A program made the translations under genes and the position numbers. 64,000 nt of DNA from Mesotoga sp. BH458_6_3_2_1. Its GTDB lineage: Bacteria > Thermotogota > Thermotogae > Petrotogales > Kosmotogaceae. The notes below the pieces were generated by a model. That model was not told the origin of the DNA, searched no databases, and saw only the letters and a program-made list of their open reading frames with translations. The stretch is taken from positions 310,001-374,000 of the forward strand of contig NZ_JFHL01000002.1 in NCBI RefSeq assembly GCF_003664995.1, written 5' to 3'. This document shows positions 16,270 to 24,528 of this stretch, piece by piece (the stretch's first letter is position 1; each line of letters starts with the position of its first letter).

Positions 16270-16542
16270 GTGCAGAACATAGACAAGATCATGGATCTCG
16301 TAGAGGAGCTTTTCGACGAACTTGAAATTGCAGATGTTCAGGAACTTACAGAGGCGTTGCCAGATATGGAGCAGGATGAAGTTACTGAGTTGAGATCGAG
16401 CATTGAGGAGTGGATTGACGGCCTTGACGAGATCATTGCTCGATTGCCAGAGCTGCAAGCGTCGATTCTCGAGCTAAAGGGTGATCTTGAGAGATTAAAC
16501 GATTCCGTCGTTGAGATCGAAGAGGATTTTGAAGAAGAGTGA
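16270..16542 (+). CDS. Small acidic coiled-coil protein
   Basis: A 90-residue protein that is almost entirely helical in character, with heptad-like leucine/isoleucine spacing from residue 4 to 85 and a very high Glu/Asp content, ending IEEDFEEE. No Cys, no signal sequence, no recognised family. GTG 16270 is preferred because AAAGGAG lies 8 nt upstream; an earlier in-frame GTG at 16261 overlaps that site. It is bracketed by terminators on both sides, so it is an independent single-gene unit. Its role is unknown; an oligomerising scaffold or partner-binding helix bundle would fit. Confidence 0.7.
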   Translation: MQNIDKIMDLVEELFDELEIADVQELTEALPDMEQDEVTELRSSIEEWIDGLDEIIARLPELQASILELKGDLERLNDSVVEIEEDFEEE

Positions 16543-16555
16543 TACAGCTTCAATC

Positions 16556-16580
16556 AAGGGGCCGTTCGGCCCCTTTTTTT
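16556..16580 (+). terminator. Intrinsic terminator after the acidic coiled-coil gene
   Basis: GGGGCC (16558-16563) pairs with GGCCCC (16568-16573) around GTTC, followed by seven T residues. Confidence 0.9.
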
Positions 16581-16627
16581 ATACAAGCTCGGCATAAAGT
16601 CAGAAGGATCGGCATGGAAGCACGTGT

Positions 16628-18754
16628 TCAAGTATCAGAAGGATAAACAATGATAGCCTCCGATAGCTCTTCAAGTAATGAGGAGTCGTATAGCCTATGA
16701 ATCACATATTTCACCAGAAGCTCATCCGGAACGAATTTGTCCAATTTCTCGCCAAAGAGATCATATTGTTTTCTTAACTCCTTCGGCGTTCCTAAAAGAT
16801 AGGTTGACAAAAGCCCTGATATTTCTCCACGTTCCATATTGGAGATTAACGACAACATCTCGTGAAGCTCGTCAGTGTCTGCCCCATTCCTCACAACTAC
16901 ACTGTGCCAGTTAGCACTAACTGCTTTTAGACCGGAAACAGCCTTTATGCACAGAGAAAGAAAGATGTTTGACATATCGCCTGCAAAGGTTTCTATTACT
17001 ATGCTCTTCTTAAGTTTTGAAAGTGAAATCAAAGCTGAAGAAGCTTGGTGATTACTGAGGAAGTCCAGTATCATATGTGAAGCGTCCGATGATAGGAAAA
17101 CTCCATCGGGAATCTTCAGGTCATTCAACGAGGATCTTATGGATCGCGCGAATTCTTTTGTCATCAACGAGCTGCCTCCAAACCATGAAGGAGTCTTTCC
17201 ACTGCTTCCGGGAATAACGTTTACGGTTTTCCTACCTGAATTGACTTCCTTGACCAAATAAGATCGTCCACCTAGAAGGAAGCTGACTTCATCGTCTGAA
17301 GAGCTACTGAGAACTGCAGGATGGATCTTTCCTATTTCATGTCCATTGAGCTGAACCGAATATTCAAATCCGCCTGGAAAGAGCACAACGAAATCCATCT
17401 TTTCCTTTCCGCTTCCTACAATCTCCGCCGTGGCGGCCCCAGAGATTATTGAAAGGTCTCTCCTGGCAAGAAAGGCCTCTTTTACAAGGTGATTCACCAG
17501 AATCTCGAATTCCTCGGTCTCGACCTTTTTGAAAGGGAAGGCTTCTTTGAGAATTGCAAGGTCCACCGCAGAGAGAAAGCCCCTGGTTCTGGCAAGCCCA
17601 ATCAACTGGTGACCCAACAATGGAAGATGATGGTCGCTGGGTAGAAGCGGTTCGACAGATCCCTCACTTAACATTCCCAAAATTCCCAGAAGGTTGTACA
17701 GGCTTTGTGGATCCTCTACGAAGACGGAAATTGAAGACTTGTTTCCCTTTCTTCCCGCTCGTCCGGCCCTTTGAAGAAAAGAAGCAGTAGACGGCGGAAT
17801 CTCAAGGAAGATCACTCTATCAATGTCACCTATATCTATGCCCATTTCCAAAGTCGACGTAGCAACTATCGCCCTTAGTTTGTTATCTTGCTTGAATTCC
17901 TCTTCTATCTCAACTCTGAGTGTTTTCGATACTGAACTATGGTGAACGGGGACTTCTATTCCAAGAGCTCTAGCTCTTGCAGCGAATTCCTCGGCGCGCG
18001 CCCTTGAGTACGAGAAGACGAGAATCTTATCATCGGTTTCTTCAAGAAGCTTCGAAAGATATTCAGAAGGAACCACTTCTCCTTCGGTGAGAACTTCAAT
18101 CGTTTTCTCCCTTCTGTTTTCATCGGTCACGATCACTGAATCTCTTCTAGAACTCCCCCTTAGCCACTCCAAAAGCAACTCAGGATTTCCTACCGTGGCA
18201 GACATTGCGATTCTCTGTTGATCTAGACCAGAAAGAATCTTGATCCTCTCCATGAGTGAAGCAAGTTGAGCACCCCTCGGAGAGTCAATAAAGGCGTGAA
18301 CCTCATCCACAATTATGAATTCAAGAGAGGAAAGCAGATCACTATTCTCACTCAGAAAGATCCCTTCAACTGATTCAGGTGTAGTGACAAGTATCGAGGC
18401 TTCTCTTGCAATAGGCAACTTCTCTGATCTTGTCAAATCTCCGTGCCATTTAGCCGCTACTAATCCAAATGGTCTAAGCATAAGCTCAAGGCGAGATGAA
18501 ACATCGTTGATTAACGATTTGAGCGGGGCAAAGTAGATGCATTTCAGTCCAGCGGGAAGCTCCAGCAGTCTGTTAATGACGGGAATCATCACAGCTTCTG
18601 TCTTGCCAGAAGCAGTCCCCGCTATCAACAACAGATTCTTTCCGTCAAGAACTGACGGAATAGTCTTGCTCTGAATCTCTCTAAAACTCTGCCAGCGGTA
18701 TCTATATGAGAAGAGGTCTATCAGTTTCTGATTAAGTCTTGGATCGATTACCAC
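16628..18754 (-). CDS. Lhr-like DExH-box helicase (SngC/BrxH-like)
   Basis: A 708-residue superfamily 2 helicase. Readable motifs are the Q-motif region (Phe24...Gln28), Walker A AGTASGKTEA (residues 45-54), DEVH near residue 150, SAT near residue 198 and QRAGRAGRKG near residue 335. The DEVH box and RGAQL-type segment are Lhr-like, but the protein is shorter than classical Lhr. The C-terminal 330 residues are unassigned. It is the last gene of a four-gene operon; its GTG start overlaps the upstream ATPase by 7 nt and lacks a good ribosome-binding site, implying coupling. Comparable ATPase-helicase pairs occur in Shango (SngB-SngC) and BREX (BrxD-BrxH) defence systems. Confidence 0.85.
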   Translation of the reverse strand: MVIDPRLNQKLIDLFSYRYRWQSFREIQSKTIPSVLDGKNLLLIAGTASGKTEAVMIPVINRLLELPAGLKCIYFAPLKSLINDVSSRLELMLRPFGLVAAKWHGDLTRSEKLPIAREASILVTTPESVEGIFLSENSDLLSSLEFIIVDEVHAFIDSPRGAQLASLMERIKILSGLDQQRIAMSATVGNPELLLEWLRGSSRRDSVIVTDENRREKTIEVLTEGEVVPSEYLSKLLEETDDKILVFSYSRARAEEFAARARALGIEVPVHHSSVSKTLRVEIEEEFKQDNKLRAIVATSTLEMGIDIGDIDRVIFLEIPPSTASFLQRAGRAGRKGNKSSISVFVEDPQSLYNLLGILGMLSEGSVEPLLPSDHHLPLLGHQLIGLARTRGFLSAVDLAILKEAFPFKKVETEEFEILVNHLVKEAFLARRDLSIISGAATAEIVGSGKEKMDFVVLFPGGFEYSVQLNGHEIGKIHPAVLSSSSDDEVSFLLGGRSYLVKEVNSGRKTVNVIPGSSGKTPSWFGGSSLMTKEFARSIRSSLNDLKIPDGVFLSSDASHMILDFLSNHQASSALISLSKLKKSIVIETFAGDMSNIFLSLCIKAVSGLKAVSANWHSVVVRNGADTDELHEMLSLISNMERGEISGLLSTYLLGTPKELRKQYDLFGEKLDKFVPDELLVKYVIHRLYDSSLLEELSEAIIVYPSDT

Positions 18755-19941
18755 AGCTGATCAGCAGCTTTCACCGAATCCGGGTCTCCAATTTCATCGG
18801 ACTTCTTACCGAGTCTCAGAGAGTCAAGCAGTTCAACAGTAAGCTTTGCCACTTCTCTGATGGAAGGTCTTAATTTTCCATCGATTCCCGTGTATTGTTT
18901 CATGAGGGTATCGATAGTCTTTTCTTCAAAAGCGGAGTCTGCCGCGAATGAATAGCAGTTAGAGTATAGCGTCTTGATCTGTTTAATTAGCTGTTTAAGA
19001 TCATTTCTTCCGAGTGGTTCAAGACTGAGAATCATGGTTTTTCCACTGCTATCACCGGAGATATTTTTCATCCTGTCGTACAAAGCGTGGTAAGATGCTA
19101 TTCCCCGGTGTTTATTCTCGAACCATATGTCCGTCCCAAGCCACAAAAAGTAGGTACTCTGTAGAAATCCTGAAGACATCTTGTCGATTATCTCACGAAG
19201 CTGATTGAAAGTCCTATCCCTAACATCTCTCCTTCTATTCATAGTTGATTCAAGTTCATCCATAATTACTATTAGTCCGGGTACTTGCAAAGTACCCATC
19301 AAAGAAGTAAAAGACTTCAAGAAGTTCCAACCATCATCCTGTAGGAAGTGGTATATCCCGTGTTTCTTCATAGTTCTTCTGTCCACACTGTCTCCAACGA
19401 GATATGCGTAAAATTCTTCGCCAGGAGCCCCCTTGCCTGCGCTGGCAACATAGGCTGCGCAAAAGTGAGAGAACATTCCATTAGGATCGTAATTGTCTCT
19501 GGTTGATAGATATTCTCTTACTGAATTCACATCATCAGCAGGGATCTTCAGTTCATCCAGTTCAGTAATAGTCTTTTCTGCCCATGCTCTGAGAAACATT
19601 TTCAAAGGGTTGCCGTTGATTCCCACCATTGTCATGTTCTTCATTATCGACCTGAAAAACTCATCCTGTTTGTGAAGAGTGTCGTAGTCCTTTTCTGAAA
19701 GGCAGGAAATCATCAATCCCTTTTCCCTTGAGATATATTCGGCGTATCTTGCTAGAGTCGTCTTACCCAGACCGTATTCACCTAGAAAGACCCTAACTTT
19801 GCTCTTTCCTGAGAGAACATAGTCAATGTCATTTTCTATCTCCATTGTATATTTTTCTCGACCAGTCAAAATCTCCTTTACATAATCAACCGGAACGGCG
19901 GTTCCGGCCCTTATTGCCTCAAACATGGGGTGGTAATCCAC
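18748..19941 (-). CDS. BrxC/BrxD (DUF2791)-like P-loop ATPase (SngB-like)
   Basis: A 397-residue AAA-type ATPase. The N-terminus (AIRAGTAVP, GREKYTMEIENDI) leads into Walker A GEYGLGKTT (residues 54-62). A hydrophobic strand followed by DELEST near residue 235 is the Walker B/glutamate region, followed by the RTFNQLREIID helix typical of DUF2791 proteins such as BrxD. The family members known in defence loci pair with Lhr-like helicases, and here the helicase gene overlaps by 7 nt. GTG 19941 is preceded by AAAGGAGA. The family call is from motif order and context, not from an alignment. Confidence 0.78.
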   Translation of the reverse strand: MDYHPMFEAIRAGTAVPVDYVKEILTGREKYTMEIENDIDYVLSGKSKVRVFLGEYGLGKTTLARYAEYISREKGLMISCLSEKDYDTLHKQDEFFRSIMKNMTMVGINGNPLKMFLRAWAEKTITELDELKIPADDVNSVREYLSTRDNYDPNGMFSHFCAAYVASAGKGAPGEEFYAYLVGDSVDRRTMKKHGIYHFLQDDGWNFLKSFTSLMGTLQVPGLIVIMDELESTMNRRRDVRDRTFNQLREIIDKMSSGFLQSTYFLWLGTDIWFENKHRGIASYHALYDRMKNISGDSSGKTMILSLEPLGRNDLKQLIKQIKTLYSNCYSFAADSAFEEKTIDTLMKQYTGIDGKLRPSIREVAKLTVELLDSLRLGKKSDEIGDPDSVKAADQLW

Positions 19942-19963
19942 AGAAATCTCCTTTCACTTTGCA

Positions 19964-22102
19964 TTATTCATCTGAAGCAAATCTCGCCCTAAGCAGGTCC
20001 CTTGTTTCTTCATCAAAATTACATCCCCAGACCAGCTTCGGGACATCACCGCTAATTACTTCAATAAGCGCCTTTCCACCGCTGGTAACTTTCGGCGCAA
20101 CCACAAAAACGCTCCAGAAAGTCAAACCGAGTTCCTGAAGTGTGTATTCCTTTTCCGGCTCACAAGAAAGAATTTTGCAGACAGTCTTCCGTGTCTTTCC
20201 CGCGAGTGCTTCAATTTTCTCTTCAAGCTCACTAAAGCCGTTTCTCTCTTCATGAACAGGCTCCGAAGAAACATGGCTAGCCTCGTTTCTTTCTAATTCA
20301 GGAAAGAGATATGCCCACTCCAGCTCATTCATTCTCTTGGCAGACCATTCGAGTTCATAATGAAGAGAGTTGATTTTCTCCAGTAAATCTGCAGTTATGG
20401 GATCTTCTTCCTCAAATCCGGATGATTCAAGAATTACGGTATCTTCGCCCTCCTCTACTAGCCTTTGCACTATCAGATCTTCGACTGTTTTTTTATCGTC
20501 ATCACTGTATTCTGAAGTTTCCTCACGAAACTCTGCCTTATTCCTGTTCTTCGCTTTCAAAGACGCGGGAAGGCCATTTTGGGGATACTCTTTCCAAGAA
20601 GACATAATTCGAGCTTCTTTCAAGAACTCGATAAAAGTCCTTGCGCTCTCTTCTTTCGCAAAGAAAAGCTTGATTAACGGAACCCCGTAACCCGTAGCAG
20701 AGACGGTCACTACATAGTAATTGAAACACTCTACCCTTTCGTTGTTCTTAGCTTCTTTGTCAGGACCCCCTCCGGGAAGGAGATACTTCCAGGTGTACCC
20801 GACGAAAAGTGCGTCTTTACTGTCTAGAAAAGCTTCTCTAGAAAGCTTTAGCTCTTCCAGCTTTGTCCTAATTGAGTTGAAAGGGAAGCTTCTCCCTGCT
20901 TTCTTGAGGCCCGACGATGTTATTGTAAGATCATCAACCGTACAAAGAACAAAGACTCCGTTGCTCTCTTCTCCCTTTACTGTGCGAAACTCACTCCTTC
21001 TTGCTGAATACCTCATTGTCTCACCTGCGTGAGCCAGAGGGTCTTTGATCTGTCGCTCTTCAACTATTGTCCAGCAAGCCCAACCGGTAATAGCCTTCTG
21101 AAAAGATGGGAGGATCTGGCCGCTTATCCTTTCGAAATACCACTTTCGGGCCTCCTCCCAGTGGCTTTGACAAAGCCCGTACTCCGTCCTTGCCTCTTTT
21201 ATTCCTTCTAGCCATGAAGCGAGAGTACCATGCCTTCTCAACCCCTTTTCAAGGAAGGATACAAAGAGATTGTCAGGGACTTTAAGCCAGTGCATGAAAG
21301 TTGAACTGTATTTCTTTATCTCTCTAATTATTGTTTCAAGTCGGGATAACTGAACCTCTATGTTGCTTTCATCATATTCGCCTACTGCCAGCTTAATCTG
21401 ATTCTCCAGAAATTTGCAGACTCCTTCTTCCTCAGGCGGAAACTGTGAAAGAAAATCAACCAGATCGGACTCAATCATCGGAAGCAATGAACAATCAAGG
21501 CTGAAAAGACTTGATACGATTCCATTCAGGGGAAGGCAGACCCCTAATTGATCGGCGGTTCGCCGCACTCTCTCGTAGAGAATTTTGAGCTCCCTCAGAC
21601 CTGTTACAAGAGATTCAGATTCGTCGACTATTTGATTGGCGTAATGTATTACTATTCTCTCAAGAATCTGAGGTGCCTCTTTGAAGTAATCTAGGAAACC
21701 CAGAAAGCTCTCTTCAAAGTGTGTTTTTTCCGTGGCTGCTTTCAAGAACACTTCTATTAGGTCGGAAGTTTTGTCCGATGTTTCGGAAAGCAGTTCGCCT
21801 TCAGCATTCCTAAATATGAAAGAATATCTAGTATCGAATAGTTTCTTGAAAATATTCGCCACCAGCGGAGCTTTGAGAGATACTAGAGCAGCATTTGAAT
21901 TTTCTATAAGCGGCTTCCAGTTCCTACCCTCAAGACCCTCATTGGCTTTCTCAATAACGTCTTCTTCAGACAAAAATGTTAAGAATTCCCGATAACGAGA
22001 ATTAGACAAAGTATATCCCTCACTTAAGGTGACTTCCAAGTTGATTATACTACACTTGAGAAGGCCGGTTCGCAGCTGCAGAATCGATCTTCTAGCGTCC
22101 AA
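19964..22102 (-). CDS. Large unknown protein of the ATPase-helicase operon (SngA position)
   Basis: A 712-residue protein I cannot assign to a family. The first 330 residues are helical and leucine-rich. Residues about 380-530 look like a beta-rich, PH-like domain (a repeated strand pattern around VDDLTITSSGLKKAGRSF and FFAKEESARTFIEFL). A charged linker follows, then a C-terminal globular segment from about residue 625. In Shango loci the equivalent position is a TerB-domain protein, but no TerB motif is evident. No signal peptide or membrane helix. It starts with TTG within the end of the upstream gene; the ribosome-binding site is weak, and the start is uncertain. Confidence 0.7.
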   Translation of the reverse strand: MDARRSILQLRTGLLKCSIINLEVTLSEGYTLSNSRYREFLTFLSEEDVIEKANEGLEGRNWKPLIENSNAALVSLKAPLVANIFKKLFDTRYSFIFRNAEGELLSETSDKTSDLIEVFLKAATEKTHFEESFLGFLDYFKEAPQILERIVIHYANQIVDESESLVTGLRELKILYERVRRTADQLGVCLPLNGIVSSLFSLDCSLLPMIESDLVDFLSQFPPEEEGVCKFLENQIKLAVGEYDESNIEVQLSRLETIIREIKKYSSTFMHWLKVPDNLFVSFLEKGLRRHGTLASWLEGIKEARTEYGLCQSHWEEARKWYFERISGQILPSFQKAITGWACWTIVEERQIKDPLAHAGETMRYSARRSEFRTVKGEESNGVFVLCTVDDLTITSSGLKKAGRSFPFNSIRTKLEELKLSREAFLDSKDALFVGYTWKYLLPGGGPDKEAKNNERVECFNYYVVTVSATGYGVPLIKLFFAKEESARTFIEFLKEARIMSSWKEYPQNGLPASLKAKNRNKAEFREETSEYSDDDKKTVEDLIVQRLVEEGEDTVILESSGFEEEDPITADLLEKINSLHYELEWSAKRMNELEWAYLFPELERNEASHVSSEPVHEERNGFSELEEKIEALAGKTRKTVCKILSCEPEKEYTLQELGLTFWSVFVVAPKVTSGGKALIEVISGDVPKLVWGCNFDEETRDLLRARFASDE

Positions 22103-22571
22103 CTTGCCGATCGATCATCTCCGCAAGATCCATCAACCTTTCCGCTATGAGAGTCTTGTTTTGACATGCTCTCAAGAATCTTTGATCTGATACCAGAGAT
22201 GGGAGACTCTCCCCAACCTTCTCCAATCTGGAAATTGCCAACAGAAGGTATGCCCCATCAATCAGCTTTCTTACGATTACGGGCAGTTTTTCTGACTTGT
22301 CGTATTCTGTTCTTTCAATGTCTGAAAAGAGAAAGTTGATCGACTCGAGTATCACTTTGAATGAGAAAAGCAGAATGTCTTCTTTCGTGTCTAGAGGTAA
22401 GCTTTCAAGCCTTCTGAGCTCCGTCTTGATCTCTGCCACTGCCAGTCTAGATTGTGAAGGGTCTTCAAGATACTTCTCCATTCTTTCCGCAGTTATTCCA
22501 AACAGATTGGCAATATCATCGGCGCTGCGACCTTCGGAGAGAAGCTTACGCAAAAAGTCCTTCTTGCTCAT
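22092..22571 (-). CDS. Small helical HTH-containing protein, first gene of the operon
   Basis: A 159-residue helical protein. Residues about 3-35 (FLRKLLSEGRSADDIANLFGIT) read like a helix-turn-helix of the recombinase/Sigma-70 region 4 sort, followed by four or five long amphipathic helices. Function unknown; it could be a regulator of the operon or a subunit of the complex. ATG 22571 is chosen because GAGGTGAT precedes it at about 5 nt; the upstream in-frame start at 22589 overlaps the promoter. It overlaps the next gene by 11 nt, showing that all four genes form one transcription unit. Confidence 0.65.
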   Translation of the reverse strand: MSKKDFLRKLLSEGRSADDIANLFGITAERMEKYLEDPSQSRLAVAEIKTELRRLESLPLDTKEDILLFSFKVILESINFLFSDIERTEYDKSEKLPVIVRKLIDGAYLLLAISRLEKVGESLPSLVSDQRFLRACQNKTLIAERLMDLAEMIDRQVGR

Positions 22572-22588
22572 AGGATCACCTCGCCTCA

Positions 22589-22617
22589 ATTATATATCCA
22601 GTTTCTCAGCATTTTAA
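22589..22617 (-). promoter_or_regulatory. Promoter of the ATPase-helicase operon
   Basis: On the minus strand TTAAAA (22617-22612) and TATAAT (22594-22589) are separated by 17 bp, placing the start site close to the GAGGTGAT ribosome-binding site of the first gene. Confidence 0.6.
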
Positions 22618-22719
22618 GAACAGGCAGCAGAGTCAGAAACCTGTTCGGTCGACTAGATGTTCTCAGAATAGGCGGGTTATTGGACTCGATTGTATTAGAA
22701 TTCATCTGGAGGTGGTACT

Positions 22720-23688
22720 ATGAGAAAAGCAGTTCCGGTAATTATTGTTCTCTTTGCCGCCGTTATCCTATGTGCTAACGCTTTCCACTTTGGGTTTGGG
22801 TTCAATGGGTTGCTGGAAATTTCCGTCGAAGACCAGGAGTGGAGAGTCAGAATCATTCCCGTAACTTCATTGTCTAGTGGAGGAGTCGGTGCTGGGGGCC
22901 TAATCTTCAATGTACTCAGGGATAAGGGGTTCGCGATTGTCTCCCTACTTCAACCCGAAAACCACAGCATAGTGAACACTTTTCACTGCGAAGCGATCGA
23001 TGTAAATATCGAAAGACTGGAGGTCTTCGTTGCAGATGGGACTCATGGGCTAGAGATTTTCAAGTTCTTCGGACCGAATTTCTACAAACACGTCCAAACG
23101 ATACCTATGAAAGGCTGGATAAGCTCTGTCTCGTACATTGACGATTACGTGTTTGCTGGCAGCGAACTTGATGGGCTGTTTGTAGTGAGGAGAGGAGAGA
23201 AGGGGTTCGAATTGGTCGACCACATTCTACCGCGGCACATAAATGATACAGAAAGAGGAATAACGGTAAACGCTATTTCAGGCTCGAAATCCTCTTTCTG
23301 CGTTGCCGCCGGAGACCGGGGAGTTCTGGTGTTTGAGAAAGACGGATTGACTCTCAAACAGAAATCTGAAATTCCTGTCAGCTACGCAATGGATGTAGCA
23401 GTTCTCGATGGGGAGATTTTCGTAGCAGATTCAAGGGAGAGCAAGATAAAAATATTCGCTGAGGCAGATAATGTTCTCAAAGAAAGCTTTGGCACAGACG
23501 GGACTCCTAGAGAGGTTGTGCCCGTCAACGACTGGCAGCATAACAGGAAGCTTCTTCTGTGCCGCTTTGATGATTCAATCTCCGTTTTCAGTAGAGATGA
23601 TTTTAGGGAACTATTTTCACTAAAAGGTGCCTTTTTCGGTATAGTAGAGCCGAGATATCTCTTCGACTACCCCTTTCTCGAAGAATGA
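22720..23688 (+). CDS. Exported beta-propeller-like protein
   Basis: A 322-residue protein with a signal peptide (cleavage likely after CANA, about residue 21) and at least five repeats of the type VDVNIERLEVFVADGTHGLEIF / VFAGSELDGLFVV / CVAAGDRGVLVFE / IFVADSRESKIKIF. These strand-rich blades resemble LVIVD or NHL-type propellers. Function is unknown; such proteins usually bind ligands or other proteins at the cell surface. GGAGGTGG precedes the ATG. It converges with and overlaps the 3' end of the ABC permease gene by 22 bp, with no terminator between. Confidence 0.7.
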   Translation: MRKAVPVIIVLFAAVILCANAFHFGFGFNGLLEISVEDQEWRVRIIPVTSLSSGGVGAGGLIFNVLRDKGFAIVSLLQPENHSIVNTFHCEAIDVNIERLEVFVADGTHGLEIFKFFGPNFYKHVQTIPMKGWISSVSYIDDYVFAGSELDGLFVVRRGEKGFELVDHILPRHINDTERGITVNAISGSKSSFCVAAGDRGVLVFEKDGLTLKQKSEIPVSYAMDVAVLDGEIFVADSRESKIKIFAEADNVLKESFGTDGTPREVVPVNDWQHNRKLLLCRFDDSISVFSRDDFRELFSLKGAFFGIVEPRYLFDYPFLEE

Positions 23689-24518
23689 AGAGATGCACCA
23701 CTGACGAAGTACTTCGAAAGTGCGAGAAACAGGATGAGAATGGGAATGCTCGCAATGGCAGCAGCCGCCATCATTGCACCTTCATTTGTGTGCTTTTCCA
23801 TTGCAAACTTGACGATGTAAAGGGGAATGGTCTTCATCTCTTCGCTTTGCGAAATCAATAGTGGCCATAGAAGATTATCCCACTGGGTCCTGAATGTTAG
23901 AATTGCCAGAGTTGCGACGGCCGGCGTGCTGTTGGGAAGAATTATTCTCAAGAAGATACTGAATTCACCGGAACCGTCTATTCTTGCGGCATCAATTATC
24001 TCATCTGGAAAAGTGATAAGGTATTGTCGCATCAAGAAGATGCCGAACGCATTAATTAGAAATGGGAGAATCAGGCCAATATATGAGTTCTGAATCTTCA
24101 GTGATGTGGCTACCAGATAGAGAGGAATCATAATGGCTTCAAAGGGGATCATCATCGTGGCCATTATCAGAAGAAAGACAAGATTTCGACCCCTAAAAGG
24201 AAACTTCGCCAATCCGTATCCTGTGAGTGCAGAAAGAAAAACGGTAGAAATCGATACTACACCGGCTACAATGAAAGAGTTAAGAATATTCCTGGGAAAA
24301 ATGAAACTCCCATCGTTTCCTTTGATTGCCTGCCAGTAATTCTCTGTATATAGATCCTTGGGGATCCATGGATAAGGCATCTTTAGGATTTCTTTTGAAG
24401 GCATCAAAGAAGCGGTGAACATGAACAATATGGGAGCCAGAATCACAATAGCAGTGATAATAAGGAAGGCCCAAATCAAGACGTCGAATACGATTGATTG
24501 TTTCTTAATTGTCTTCAT
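23667..24518 (-). CDS. Carbohydrate ABC transporter permease (MalG type)
   Basis: A 283-residue inner-membrane permease with six helices and the EAA loop DAARIDGSGEFSIFLRIILP near residue 190, which docks to the ATPase. The sequence is typical of the MalG/AraQ family. ATG 24518 is preferred because AGGAGG is 5 nt upstream; ATG 24521 is only 2 nt from it. It is the last gene of the operon. With the MalF-type partner it forms the channel for a sugar or oligosaccharide whose identity is not determined. Confidence 0.92.
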   Translation of the reverse strand: MKTIKKQSIVFDVLIWAFLIITAIVILAPILFMFTASLMPSKEILKMPYPWIPKDLYTENYWQAIKGNDGSFIFPRNILNSFIVAGVVSISTVFLSALTGYGLAKFPFRGRNLVFLLIMATMMIPFEAIMIPLYLVATSLKIQNSYIGLILPFLINAFGIFLMRQYLITFPDEIIDAARIDGSGEFSIFLRIILPNSTPAVATLAILTFRTQWDNLLWPLLISQSEEMKTIPLYIVKFAMEKHTNEGAMMAAAAIASIPILILFLALSKYFVSGASLHSSRKG

Positions 24519-24528
24519 CATAACCTCC

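Noticed and set aside
16628-22571. Complete BREX system
   Set aside because: PglZ, PglX methylase and BrxC-sized proteins are absent; only the ATPase-helicase pair resembles BREX.
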